Assembly (NCBI RefSeq): GCF_020554865.1
Contig: NZ_JAJCIC010000025.1
Span: 1-64,000, forward strand
Source: Lacrimispora sp. 210928-DFI.3.58
GTDB lineage: Bacteria > Bacillota > Clostridia > Lachnospirales > Lachnospiraceae
DNA: 64,000 nt
Direction of reading: 5' to 3'
Shown in pieces: positions 1 through 7,452 of the stretch. The position numbers and the translations under genes were made by a program. The notes beneath the pieces were generated by a model, which ran no database searches, had not been told where the DNA came from, and worked only from the letters and a program-made list of their open reading frames with translations. Numbering within the stretch: the first letter of the stretch is position 1; every line of letters begins with the position of its first letter.

Positions 1-68
1 TGTCTTAGTGCTTCTTATGTCCGAAACCGGAGCGCCAGCCGCCCTCCCGGCAGCCAGAGCGCAAAATG
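1..68 (-). repeat. Partial copy of long inverted-repeat family (family A)
   Basis: The first ~68 bases read, on the minus strand, like the outer arm of the element at 61932-62017: both contain CTTAGTGCTTCTTAT followed by TCCGAAACCGGAGCG and a GC-rich block. The copy is cut by the window edge, so its full length and any partner arm cannot be seen. It contains no gene. Confidence 0.75.
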
Positions 69-157
69 AGGAAACTCAAGACCAGCAAAAATAACGAAAG
101 GCCCGGCCCCTTCATCGCCCCTCCGGTGACAACTTTGTTAAAAATGTTCATATATGT

Positions 158-186
158 TTGACACCCTATTTTCGCCATGTTATACT
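158..186 (+). promoter_or_regulatory. Sigma-A promoter of the first degV gene
   Basis: TTGACA (158-163) and TATACT (181-186) are separated by exactly 17 bases. They lie 28 bases before the start codon at 215, which has its own ribosome site (AAGGAGATAT). Confidence 0.8.
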
Positions 187-214
187 TTTTCCAGCAAACG
201 TAAGGAGATATCTC

Positions 215-1102
215 ATGGAAAATTCCTATATGATAACATGCAGTTCTACTGTTGATATGCCAGCCGCCTATCTCTCCCAGCGGCAGATACCATATGCCTG
301 CTTCCACTTCCGTATGGATGGCAGGGATTATGACGATGATCTCGGAAAGTCCATTTCGATTGAGGATTTTTATCAAAAGATCCGTGAGGGTGCCATGCCC
401 ACCACCTCCCAGGTAAACCCGGAGCAGTATGAGGCCATGTTTGAGCCCATATTAAAAGAAGGAAAGGATATCATTCATCTGACCCTTTCCTCTGGTATTT
501 CCGGCACCTATAATTCTGCCGTGATCGCCCGCGAGGAGATGCAGGAGCGCTTTCCCGACCGCAGGATCACTGTGATCGATACCTTGGACGCCTCCATCGG
601 CTACGGCCTGCTTCTGGACAGCGCCTGGGAACACATGCAGGCAGGTATGAGCTATGATGACCTTGTGGATTGGATCGAGAAAAATAAGCTGAAGATCCAC
701 CACTGGTTTTTCACCTCCGACCTAAGCCATCTGCGCAGAGGCGGGCGTATCTCTGCCTCCGCTGCCTTCTTCGGCAATATGCTGAACATCTGTCCCATGA
801 TGGATCTGAACGCAGAGGGCAAGCTGGTTCCCCGCGATAAGTGCAGAGGCAAGAAAAAGGCCTTAAAGGAGCTGGTGAACCGCATGAAGCTTCACGCAGA
901 AGACGGCACAGGCTACAGCGGCAAATGCTTCATCGCCCACTCCTCCTGTCCGGAGGACGCTGCCCAGCTCCTGGCCATGGTGGAGGAAGCCTTCCCTCAT
1001 TTAAAGGAGAGGCCCCTCATCACAAACTTCGGCACGGTCATCGGTTCCCATACAGGCCCCGGTACCGTGGCTCTGGTATTCTGGGGAGATAAGCGGATGT
1101 AG
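215..1102 (+). CDS. DegV family fatty-acid-binding protein
   Basis: A 295-residue DegV protein. The family binds a fatty acid between two alpha/beta domains; members such as FakB present exogenous fatty acids to the FakA kinase. Family marks visible here are the N-terminal CSSTVDMP stretch, the PTTSQVNPEQY segment, the LSSGISGTYNSA loop that holds the lipid carboxylate, and LRRGGRIS. ATG 215 is chosen because AAGGAGATAT lies just upstream; the frame is open to a TTG at 158, but that codon overlaps the promoter -35 box. The gene has its own promoter and faces away from everything upstream. A second DegV is at 40287. No FakA kinase gene is in the window, so the physiological partner is not known. 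Confidence 0.9.
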   Translation: MENSYMITCSSTVDMPAAYLSQRQIPYACFHFRMDGRDYDDDLGKSISIEDFYQKIREGAMPTTSQVNPEQYEAMFEPILKEGKDIIHLTLSSGISGTYNSAVIAREEMQERFPDRRITVIDTLDASIGYGLLLDSAWEHMQAGMSYDDLVDWIEKNKLKIHHWFFTSDLSHLRRGGRISASAAFFGNMLNICPMMDLNAEGKLVPRDKCRGKKKALKELVNRMKLHAEDGTGYSGKCFIAHSSCPEDAAQLLAMVEEAFPHLKERPLITNFGTVIGSHTGPGTVALVFWGDKRM

Positions 1103-1134
1103 CAGGCGCTCACCAAAACATCTGCTGCCAGGCC

Positions 1135-1944
1135 TTAGCCCTTTGATGACATCCAAAAGAGCACCCAAAACCCGGCCGCTGCCGCTGCCCCGCTGCCCAT
1201 AAGCCCCGCCCCGGCAGGAATGCCTGGATAGAGCTCCGGCAGGCTTCCCAGCATAAATCCCAATATGATCAGATAGGCAGGCTGTGGATACCGCTTTAAT
1301 AAGCCCTCCAGCAGACTTGCCACAAGGAAGGTCCCTCCCGCCACTCCGATCCCCAATGGGATCAGAGGCAGGATATCCAGGGAGCTGATGCTTTTCATGA
1401 TGGATTCATACATCCCCAGCATATAGAGCATTTGTGAAACACTGATCCCCGGAAGCACCAGGCCTGCGGCAATGATAACACCTCCCAGGAGCGGGAGTAT
1501 CAAGTTCCTTCCGCCCGTCATTTCTGCCTGCAGAAATACTCCGGCAGGCAGAAATGAGAGAAGGACTACCGCAAGGATGCCGATGGCAGGATAGGCCACA
1601 GTCTCCCATCCCAGCCGCCTGATCCCGGCCTTTCTGTAGATCATGGGGATCCCCCCCGCCACTGCCCCCAGAAAGAAAAACCGCAGAGGCACATTGGCCC
1701 TGGTCGTCAGCAGCCATGTGATAAGCCTTGAAAAGAGCACCATTCCCAGGGCTGCTCCTGCCAAAAAACGGAAAAGGATTCCCATACTCTCAGCCGGAGT
1801 CCTGAAAAAACGGCTGACTGCCTGTATCAGCTTATCATAGATCCCCAATATCATTGCCATGGAGCCTCCGCTGACTCCGGGAACCGTCATAGTCCCTCCT
1901 ATCCACATTCCTTTTGCAAAGAACTCCATCTGACCTTTTCCCAA
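1135..1944 (-). CDS. DUF368 (PopT-type) polyprenyl-phosphate translocase family membrane protein
   Basis: A 269-residue integral membrane protein with about eight hydrophobic segments and almost no soluble part. Two similar motifs, VPGVSGGSMAMILGIYD near the N-terminus and LPGISVSQMLYMLGMYE in the second half, are the duplicated signature of the DUF368 family. Work on this family (PopT) implicates it in returning undecaprenyl phosphate across the cytoplasmic membrane for cell-wall synthesis. The gene stands between degV (convergent) and metH (same strand, 164 bases upstream, separated by a hairpin). Family assignment is firm from the motifs; the translocase role is taken from the family and has not been shown for this protein. 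Confidence 0.85.
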   Translation of the reverse strand: MGKGQMEFFAKGMWIGGTMTVPGVSGGSMAMILGIYDKLIQAVSRFFRTPAESMGILFRFLAGAALGMVLFSRLITWLLTTRANVPLRFFFLGAVAGGIPMIYRKAGIRRLGWETVAYPAIGILAVVLLSFLPAGVFLQAEMTGGRNLILPLLGGVIIAAGLVLPGISVSQMLYMLGMYESIMKSISSLDILPLIPLGIGVAGGTFLVASLLEGLLKRYPQPAYLIILGFMLGSLPELYPGIPAGAGLMGSGAAAAAGFWVLFWMSSKG

Positions 1945-2035
1945 TCCATTTCCTCCTTCTCTCTCCCGTTTCAGGCAAATGCCCCCTTTGTATATCCTAT
2001 GTAGATCTCTTGATTTCTATTTCACAAACAGAAAG

Positions 2036-2085
2036 AAGCCTGGCCCTGAGCAGTCAATCAGACTGACACAGATAGGACCAGGCTT
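2036..2085 (-). terminator. Probable terminator after metH
   Basis: AAGCCTGGCCCT (2036-2047) pairs with AGGACCAGGCTT (2074-2085), with one G-U pair. On the minus strand the stem is followed by a T-rich tract (TTCTTTCTGTTT). It lies between the end of metH and the start of the DUF368 gene. Confidence 0.6.
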
Positions 2086-2108
2086 ACCAGGCTCTTCTCT
2101 ATTTTTCC

Positions 2109-4577
2109 TTACATTCCTCCAAAACGCTGCTCTGCAAAATGAACCGATGCCATGGCGTCCCTGCAGTAGGCGTCAGCCCCAATGGTCCGGGCATAATCCT
2201 CTGTCAGCACAGCTCCGCCTACCATGACTTTTACCTCCGGCGCTTCCTTTCTGAGCTGGCGGATGGTCTCCTCCATGTTTGGCACCGTGGTCGTCATAAG
2301 GGCGCTTAAGCCCACCAGAGGCACCTGCTGTTTCAGCGCCTCCTCCACGATCCTCTCAGGAGGCACGTCCTTGCCCAGGTCGATCACATCATAGCTGTAG
2401 TTTTCTAAAAGGACCTTCACAATATTTTTTCCGATATCGTGGATATCTCCCTTTACCGTGGCAAGGATGATCTTCCCCTTTTTCTCCTGGACCTGGCCGC
2501 TGCCTTCCATGCTGGACTTGATCACCTCAAAGGCCGCCTTTGCCGCCTCTGCACTCATGAGCAGCTGGGGCAGGAACACAGTGCCCTTCTCAAAGCCCTT
2601 TCCCACATGGTCCAGGGCCGGGATCATCACCTCATTGATGATCACCAAGGCTTCCTTCTCCTTTAGAAGCTCAGAGACAGCCTCATGGGCCTTCTCCTTC
2701 AGTCCGCGCTCAATGGAGCTCATCAAAGCCTGGCTGTTATCCCCGGCTCCCGGACCTCCGGCAGCTCCTGCGCTCCCGGCTCCGCTCATTCCGGCATTTC
2801 CCGACCCATTTCCTCCTTTTGAAAATGTCTGGCCCAGCCCTGCCGTCTGGCCGCTGTAGATGCCGATATACTGGCTGCACTGGGGATCCAGATCCATCAG
2901 CGCATTGAAGCTGTAAAATGCACGCATCATGGCTTCCGAGTTTGGGTTGATGATCGCTCCGTTCAGACCGCACTCCATTGCCATGGTGAAGAAGGCGCTG
3001 TTGATGATCTCCCGCTGCGGAAGACCAAAGGAAATGTTGGAAACACCCAGAATAGACTTTCCTCCCAGCTCATCCCGTATACGCCGCAGGGTCTCCAAGG
3101 TCGTAAGGGCCCCCTTGCTGTCGGAGCTGACCGTCATGCACAGGCCGTCCAGGATAATGTCCTCAGGCCCGATCCCATACTGTGCCGCCCTGTCAATGAT
3201 CTTTCGTCCCACTGCGATACGCCCGTCTGCTGTCTCCGGTATACCTGCTTCATCCAGGCAGAGTCCTACCACCACGCCTCCGTACTTTGCCACCAGCGGA
3301 AATACCTGGCTCATGACCTCCTCTTTTCCGTTGGCGGAGTTGATCAGGGGCTTTCCGTTGTAGCACCTCATGGCCCGCTCCATGGCCTCGATGTTGGAGG
3401 TGTCGATCTGCAGCGGCAGGTCAATGACGCTCTGCAGCTCCCTTATGGTCTCCTCCATCATGGATGGCTCGTCGATCTCAGGGAGACCCACATTGACATC
3501 CAGCACATGGGCTCCGTTGTCCTGCTGGGCCACGCCTTCTCTTAAGATATATTCCAGATTATGATCCCGCAGGGCCTGCTTGAATTTCGATTTTCCTGTA
3601 GGGTTAATGCGCTCCCCTATGATCACAGTCCTCCTGTCAAAGAGCACTGCCTGGGAGTAGGAGGAAATGATCGTGCGCCCTTTCTTTTCCGGCCATACCA
3701 CCGGCATGTCCTTGCAGCGATCCACCGTCTCTCTGATGTGCTCCAGCGTGGTCCCGCAGCAGCCGCCCACTATGACGGCTCCCATGGAAACGATCTCCTC
3801 CATAACCTTGGCAAATTGGGCCGCATTGATGTCGTAGACCGTTTTCCCGCCCTCGCTTCTGGGAAGGCCCGCGTTAGGATTTACCAGCACCGGAGTGGAG
3901 GATACCTTTAGGATCTCCTCCAGGATCCCCTTCATCTGCACAGGTCCCAGGCCGCAGTTGATGCCCAGCACATCCACCTTCAGTCCCTCTAAGAGAGCCA
4001 CCGTGGACTCCACATTGCCTCCTGTAAGGAGCTTGCCCTTCTCATCATAGATCACAGTCGCAAAGATGGGGAGGCGTTTTCCATCCGGGCCAAAGCCTGC
4101 CTCCTTTGCTGCCAGGACAGCCGCCTTCAGTTCATAGCTGTCGCTCATGGTCTCGATCAGCACCAGATCAGCTCCGGCTGCCGCACCGGCTGCCACGACC
4201 TCCCTGTACAGGTCCACGGCAGCCTCAAACTCCAGATCTCCCAGAGGCTTTAAGAGCTTTCCTGTGGGGCCCAGGTCCAGGGCCACGTATCCGTGTCCCT
4301 CCTCCTCCACAGCCGCCTTTGCATTGCGGACAGCCGCTGTCACCACATCCTCCAGGTTCTCCTTATATTTCAGTCTGTTGGCACCAAAGGTATTGGTAGT
4401 CATGATATCGGCTCCGGCCTTCAGGTACTCTCTGTGTATCTCCTTTATAACCTCCGGGTGAGTCAGGTTCCACAGCTCCGGCAGCTCTCCTGCCTTTAAG
4501 CCCTGGGCCTGCAACAGACTTCCCATGCCGCCGTCACAGAACAGGCGGCGTGCCTTCATTTCCTCTAAAATATTCAT
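2109..4577 (-). CDS. metH: Cobalamin-dependent methionine synthase, short form lacking the activation domain
   Basis: MetH transfers a methyl group from 5-methyltetrahydrofolate through cobalamin to homocysteine. The 822 residues hold, in order: a homocysteine domain (about 1-290) with zinc cysteines in INCGLGP (about 208) and GGCCGTT (about 273-274); a pterin-binding domain (about 315-585, GERINPTGK, DVNVG, LQIDTSN); a Gly/Ala/Ser-rich linker (about 586-613); a helical cap; and the cobalamin domain with DIHDIG (about 711-716). It stops there: the C-terminal AdoMet-binding reactivation domain of the ~1200-residue enzyme is missing and is encoded separately at 5715. ATG 4577 is chosen because GGAGGG lies just upstream; the frame extends upstream into the threonine aldolase gene without a better site. 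It forms a cluster with metF and the activation protein. Confidence 0.93.
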   Translation of the reverse strand: MNILEEMKARRLFCDGGMGSLLQAQGLKAGELPELWNLTHPEVIKEIHREYLKAGADIMTTNTFGANRLKYKENLEDVVTAAVRNAKAAVEEEGHGYVALDLGPTGKLLKPLGDLEFEAAVDLYREVVAAGAAAGADLVLIETMSDSYELKAAVLAAKEAGFGPDGKRLPIFATVIYDEKGKLLTGGNVESTVALLEGLKVDVLGINCGLGPVQMKGILEEILKVSSTPVLVNPNAGLPRSEGGKTVYDINAAQFAKVMEEIVSMGAVIVGGCCGTTLEHIRETVDRCKDMPVVWPEKKGRTIISSYSQAVLFDRRTVIIGERINPTGKSKFKQALRDHNLEYILREGVAQQDNGAHVLDVNVGLPEIDEPSMMEETIRELQSVIDLPLQIDTSNIEAMERAMRCYNGKPLINSANGKEEVMSQVFPLVAKYGGVVVGLCLDEAGIPETADGRIAVGRKIIDRAAQYGIGPEDIILDGLCMTVSSDSKGALTTLETLRRIRDELGGKSILGVSNISFGLPQREIINSAFFTMAMECGLNGAIINPNSEAMMRAFYSFNALMDLDPQCSQYIGIYSGQTAGLGQTFSKGGNGSGNAGMSGAGSAGAAGGPGAGDNSQALMSSIERGLKEKAHEAVSELLKEKEALVIINEVMIPALDHVGKGFEKGTVFLPQLLMSAEAAKAAFEVIKSSMEGSGQVQEKKGKIILATVKGDIHDIGKNIVKVLLENYSYDVIDLGKDVPPERIVEEALKQQVPLVGLSALMTTTVPNMEETIRQLRKEAPEVKVMVGGAVLTEDYARTIGADAYCRDAMASVHFAEQRFGGM

Positions 4578-4602
4578 CTTTCCCTCCGATCGAGGTTCCG
4601 GC

Positions 4603-5637
4603 TCATCCCTCATTGATGTCATTTACCAGCTCCTTCACCTGCTTCTCACTGGTGATCCAGCTGGTGCAGATGCGGATGGCGCTGTGTTCTTCGTCCACCC
4701 GGCCCTGGTATGTAAATACGTATTTTTCTCTCAACTTTTCCAGTACACTGTCAGGCACCACCGGAAATATCTGGTTGGTGGTATTTGGTACCAGGAAGGG
4801 GTATCCCTTTTTCACAAAGGCCTCTCTGATCCTGTCTGCCAGCCTATCTGCGTGCGCTCCCAGCTCAAAATACAGCCCGTCCTTTAAAAGCTCCGTAAAC
4901 TGGATGCCTAAGAGACGGCCCTTTGCCAGCATTCCGCCTCTCTGCTTGATGTGATACCGGAAATCCGGCTTCAGCTGGTCATTCGTGATCACCACTGCCT
5001 CGCCGAACAGTGCTCCCACCTTTGTCCCCCCGATATAGAACACATCGCAGTTGGCAGCCAGCGTGGGCAGATCCACATCATTTCCCTGGGCAGCCAGGCC
5101 ATAGGCCAGCCGCGCGCCGTCTACAAAGAGGTACAGGCCGTACTTTTTACAAACGCTATACAGCGCTTCCAGCTCCGCCTTTGTGTAAATGGTCCCCAGC
5201 TCTGTGGGATTGGAGATATAGACCATTTTGGGCTGCACCATGTGCTCAAAGCTGTCATCTGAAATATGATCCAGCCACAGCTTTTCCACCTGTCCGGCCG
5301 TTACCTTTCCATCCTTTGAGGGAAGGGCGATCACCTTATGGCCTGTGGCCTCGATGGCTCCTGTCTCATGGACATTCACATGGGCGCTTTCCGCTCCCAC
5401 TACTCCCTGATGAGGACGGAGGGCAGAGCTGATCACAGTCAGGTTTGCCTGGGTTCCTCCCACCAGGAAATGAACGTCTGCATCCTTTCTCCCGCAAAGC
5501 CCTTTTATGATTCCGGCAGCCTCCTTACAGTAGCTGTCCTCCCCGTACCCCGGAGTCTGCTCCAGGTTTGTCTCTGCAAGCCTCCTTAAAATGCGCTCAT
5601 GGGCTCCTTCATTGTAATCACAGTTAAAACGTATCAT
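4603..5637 (-). CDS. ltaE: Low-specificity L-threonine aldolase (PLP, beta-eliminating lyase family)
   Basis: A 344-residue PLP enzyme of the threonine aldolase/aromatic beta-eliminating lyase fold. It cleaves L-threonine or L-allo-threonine to glycine and acetaldehyde. The FVGGTQAN-type phosphate-binding segment (FLVGGTQAN), the DGAR aspartate that holds the pyridine nitrogen and the Schiff-base lysine in YIGGTKVGALFGEA are all present. A GAGAGG site precedes the ATG. It sits between the MetH activation gene and metH on the same strand with short gaps, so glycine formation may be co-regulated with one-carbon metabolism. Serine hydroxymethyltransferase-like side activity is possible but cannot be read from sequence. 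Confidence 0.88.
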   Translation of the reverse strand: MIRFNCDYNEGAHERILRRLAETNLEQTPGYGEDSYCKEAAGIIKGLCGRKDADVHFLVGGTQANLTVISSALRPHQGVVGAESAHVNVHETGAIEATGHKVIALPSKDGKVTAGQVEKLWLDHISDDSFEHMVQPKMVYISNPTELGTIYTKAELEALYSVCKKYGLYLFVDGARLAYGLAAQGNDVDLPTLAANCDVFYIGGTKVGALFGEAVVITNDQLKPDFRYHIKQRGGMLAKGRLLGIQFTELLKDGLYFELGAHADRLADRIREAFVKKGYPFLVPNTTNQIFPVVPDSVLEKLREKYVFTYQGRVDEEHSAIRICTSWITSEKQVKELVNDINEG

Positions 5638-5714
5638 TTTACTACAACCTCTCTTATATTTTCTCAGTCCTGTTGTCCATATATTCTAATGTGCCGGCAC
5701 GGTGCCCCCTGCCT

Positions 5715-6365
5715 TTATCTGCGGTACATACAGTCCGTTTTCCCGCAGGCCTCACAGCCCCTGACATCACAGCGGTAGGGCTTCCGTGAAAGTCCCATAA
5801 CGGCAGTTACGGATTTGGAGGGCATCATAAGCGAGCTGTCCGTCAGCTTGATGCCGATCCGTTTTCCCGCCTCCAGACCGTCCAGGATCGCCCCCTGACA
5901 GCTTAAAGGGAAATCCCCATAGCCCGGGCTGAATCTGGGGCGCAGATACCAGCCCTGTTCCTCATACTGTGCTTTTAGCGCCTTACAGGTCTCATCGCAG
6001 TACTCCTCGATCATAGCAGCGGCGGCAGCCTGCAGGATCACGGCACGGCTCATCTGGAGGCGGCTGTATTTCTGGATCAGATGATCCGCCCCGAGCCCTA
6101 AGGTGGCCGCAAACACCAGTATTTGTTCACAGTCCTTTAGATTTTTTGATAAATTTCTGCTCTCTGCCTGAAAGCAGCCCCCATCGATCTTCCCCTCACC
6201 GTCCATAGAGAGTGGGAACAGCCTGCACAGATATTTGGGAGACGCAGCCTCCCCCAGCTGCATGATAGACTCCTCCACCATGGCACTTACTGCCTCGTCT
6301 GCCTCCTGGCCCTTATAGCCCAGATAGCGCAGCACTTCCCTCCGCTCAATTGATGCTGTATCCAA
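5715..6365 (-). CDS. Stand-alone MetH activation-domain protein (AdoMet-dependent reactivation)
   Basis: This 216-residue protein matches the vitamin-B12-dependent methionine synthase activation domain, which binds S-adenosylmethionine and remethylates cob(II)alamin formed when MetH is oxidised. The AdoMet-binding arginine/glycine motif is visible as RPRFSPGYGD (about 142-151), followed by the SLMMPSKSVTAVMG segment; a Cys-rich tail (CDVRGCEACGKTDC) ends it. The best start is TTG at 6365: AGGAGG lies 7 bases upstream (6373-6378). A further in-frame TTG at 6389 has no ribosome site and borders the repeat at 6395. It is next to the short metH that lacks exactly this domain, so the two are inferred to act as a split enzyme. 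Confidence 0.85.
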   Translation of the reverse strand: MDTASIERREVLRYLGYKGQEADEAVSAMVEESIMQLGEAASPKYLCRLFPLSMDGEGKIDGGCFQAESRNLSKNLKDCEQILVFAATLGLGADHLIQKYSRLQMSRAVILQAAAAAMIEEYCDETCKALKAQYEEQGWYLRPRFSPGYGDFPLSCQGAILDGLEAGKRIGIKLTDSSLMMPSKSVTAVMGLSRKPYRCDVRGCEACGKTDCMYRR

Positions 6366-6394
6366 AACGCTGCCTCCTGTACATTTCAAACGGT

Positions 6395-6493
6395 GTAACT
6401 GTTCAGTACCCTCACAGTTACGAGCAAAAATCCATTTAAAATCGGCTCCGCCGATGGGATTTTTGCCTTCTGGCCCAGTTTATCTTACGGTCA
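6395..6493. repeat. Dispersed palindromic element (family B, copy 1)
   Basis: About 99 bases with a close second copy at 9938-10068. GTAACTGT (6395-6402) pairs with ACAGTTAC (6414-6421); a second hairpin follows, with ATCGGC and GCCGAT flanked by AAAATCC and GGATTTT. Both copies end in TATCTTACGGTCA, which here overlaps the metF stop codon at 6491. No coding content. Confidence 0.8.
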
Positions 6494-7351
6494 CTTTAAA
6501 ATTTCCGATAAATTCTCTTTGATCTTCCTTGCCACATCCGGCTTATTCATGGAATATACATGGATCCCCTTGATGCCGTTTGCGATCAGGTCAATGATCT
6601 GGTCCGTCGCATAGGCGATGCCCGCCTGCTTCATGGCAACCGGCTTATCTCCAAACTTGTCCACCAGGGACATGAACCTGGCCGGCATATAGCAGCCTGA
6701 CATCTGAACGCTCCTGCTTACCTGGCTTGCGCTGGTAATGGGCATGATACCGGCAATGATGGGAACTGTGATCCCTTTTTCCCTGATACGGTACAAATAA
6801 CTGTAGAACACGCTGTTGTCAAAGAACATCTGTGTGGTGGCAAAATCACAGCCAGCTTCCACCTTCTGCTTCAGATAATCCATATCAATGGATTTGTTGG
6901 CAGATTCCACATGGCCTTCCGGATAGCAGGCTGCGCCGATGCAGAAATCTCCCGAATCCTTGATCTCCCGGATAAGCTCCGAGGCATAGTGATATACCTC
7001 CGGTGTTCTGCCGTCCTTTGGGATATCTCCCCGGAGAGCCAGTACATTTTCAATCCCCTTTTCCTTCAGCTGGTCCAGCACATGGTGAACCTTTTCCTTT
7101 GTAGAGGACACACAGGTCAGATGGGCCAGAGGCGTTACACCGTATGTATCCTTGATGGTGGAGGCAATATCCACCGTATAGTCGCTGGTCCCGCCGCCTG
7201 CTCCATAGGTGATGCTCATGAAATCCGGCTTTAATGTTGCAATCTCTGCTGCTGCTCTCTCCACGGAATCATAGGCATCCTCTGTCTTTGGAGGAAACAC
7301 CTCGAATGAAATAGTAATTTTGTCCTGTGCCAATATGTCGCGAATCTTCAT
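6491..7351 (-). CDS. metF: 5,10-methylenetetrahydrofolate reductase
   Basis: MetF reduces 5,10-methylene-THF to 5-methyl-THF, the methyl donor for MetH. The 286-residue TIM-barrel protein carries the family marks: SFEVFPPK with the catalytic glutamate near the N-terminus, FMSITYGAGGG, HLTCV, ALRGD for folate and flavin contact, and the ATTQMFFD segment. ATG 7351 is used since GGAGGAAG precedes it; the frame upstream of that ATG is open but lacks a ribosome site. It heads the methionine cluster but is separated from the activation gene by the family B repeat. No riboswitch was seen in the 100 bases upstream. Confidence 0.95.
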   Translation of the reverse strand: MKIRDILAQDKITISFEVFPPKTEDAYDSVERAAAEIATLKPDFMSITYGAGGGTSDYTVDIASTIKDTYGVTPLAHLTCVSSTKEKVHHVLDQLKEKGIENVLALRGDIPKDGRTPEVYHYASELIREIKDSGDFCIGAACYPEGHVESANKSIDMDYLKQKVEAGCDFATTQMFFDNSVFYSYLYRIREKGITVPIIAGIMPITSASQVSRSVQMSGCYMPARFMSLVDKFGDKPVAMKQAGIAYATDQIIDLIANGIKGIHVYSMNKPDVARKIKENLSEILK

Positions 7352-7392
7352 TTTTCTTCCTCCGTACAATATAAGGTTGCGCTCCCGCAATA

Positions 7393-7430
7393 CCAAAATA
7401 CTCCGGCCACCCTGTTTCAGATAGCCGGAG
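7393..7430 (-). terminator. Terminator after glgP
   Basis: CTCCGGC (7401-7407) pairs with GCCGGAG (7424-7430) and on the minus strand runs into TATTTTGG. It lies between glgP and metF. Confidence 0.6.
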
Positions 7431-7452
7431 CCTGCCAGGATGGCCCTGGCTT

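Noticed and set aside
5..376. Minus-strand open frame at the left edge
   Set aside because: It overlaps the degV gene and its promoter on the other strand and has no recognisable product; the left part is repeat DNA.
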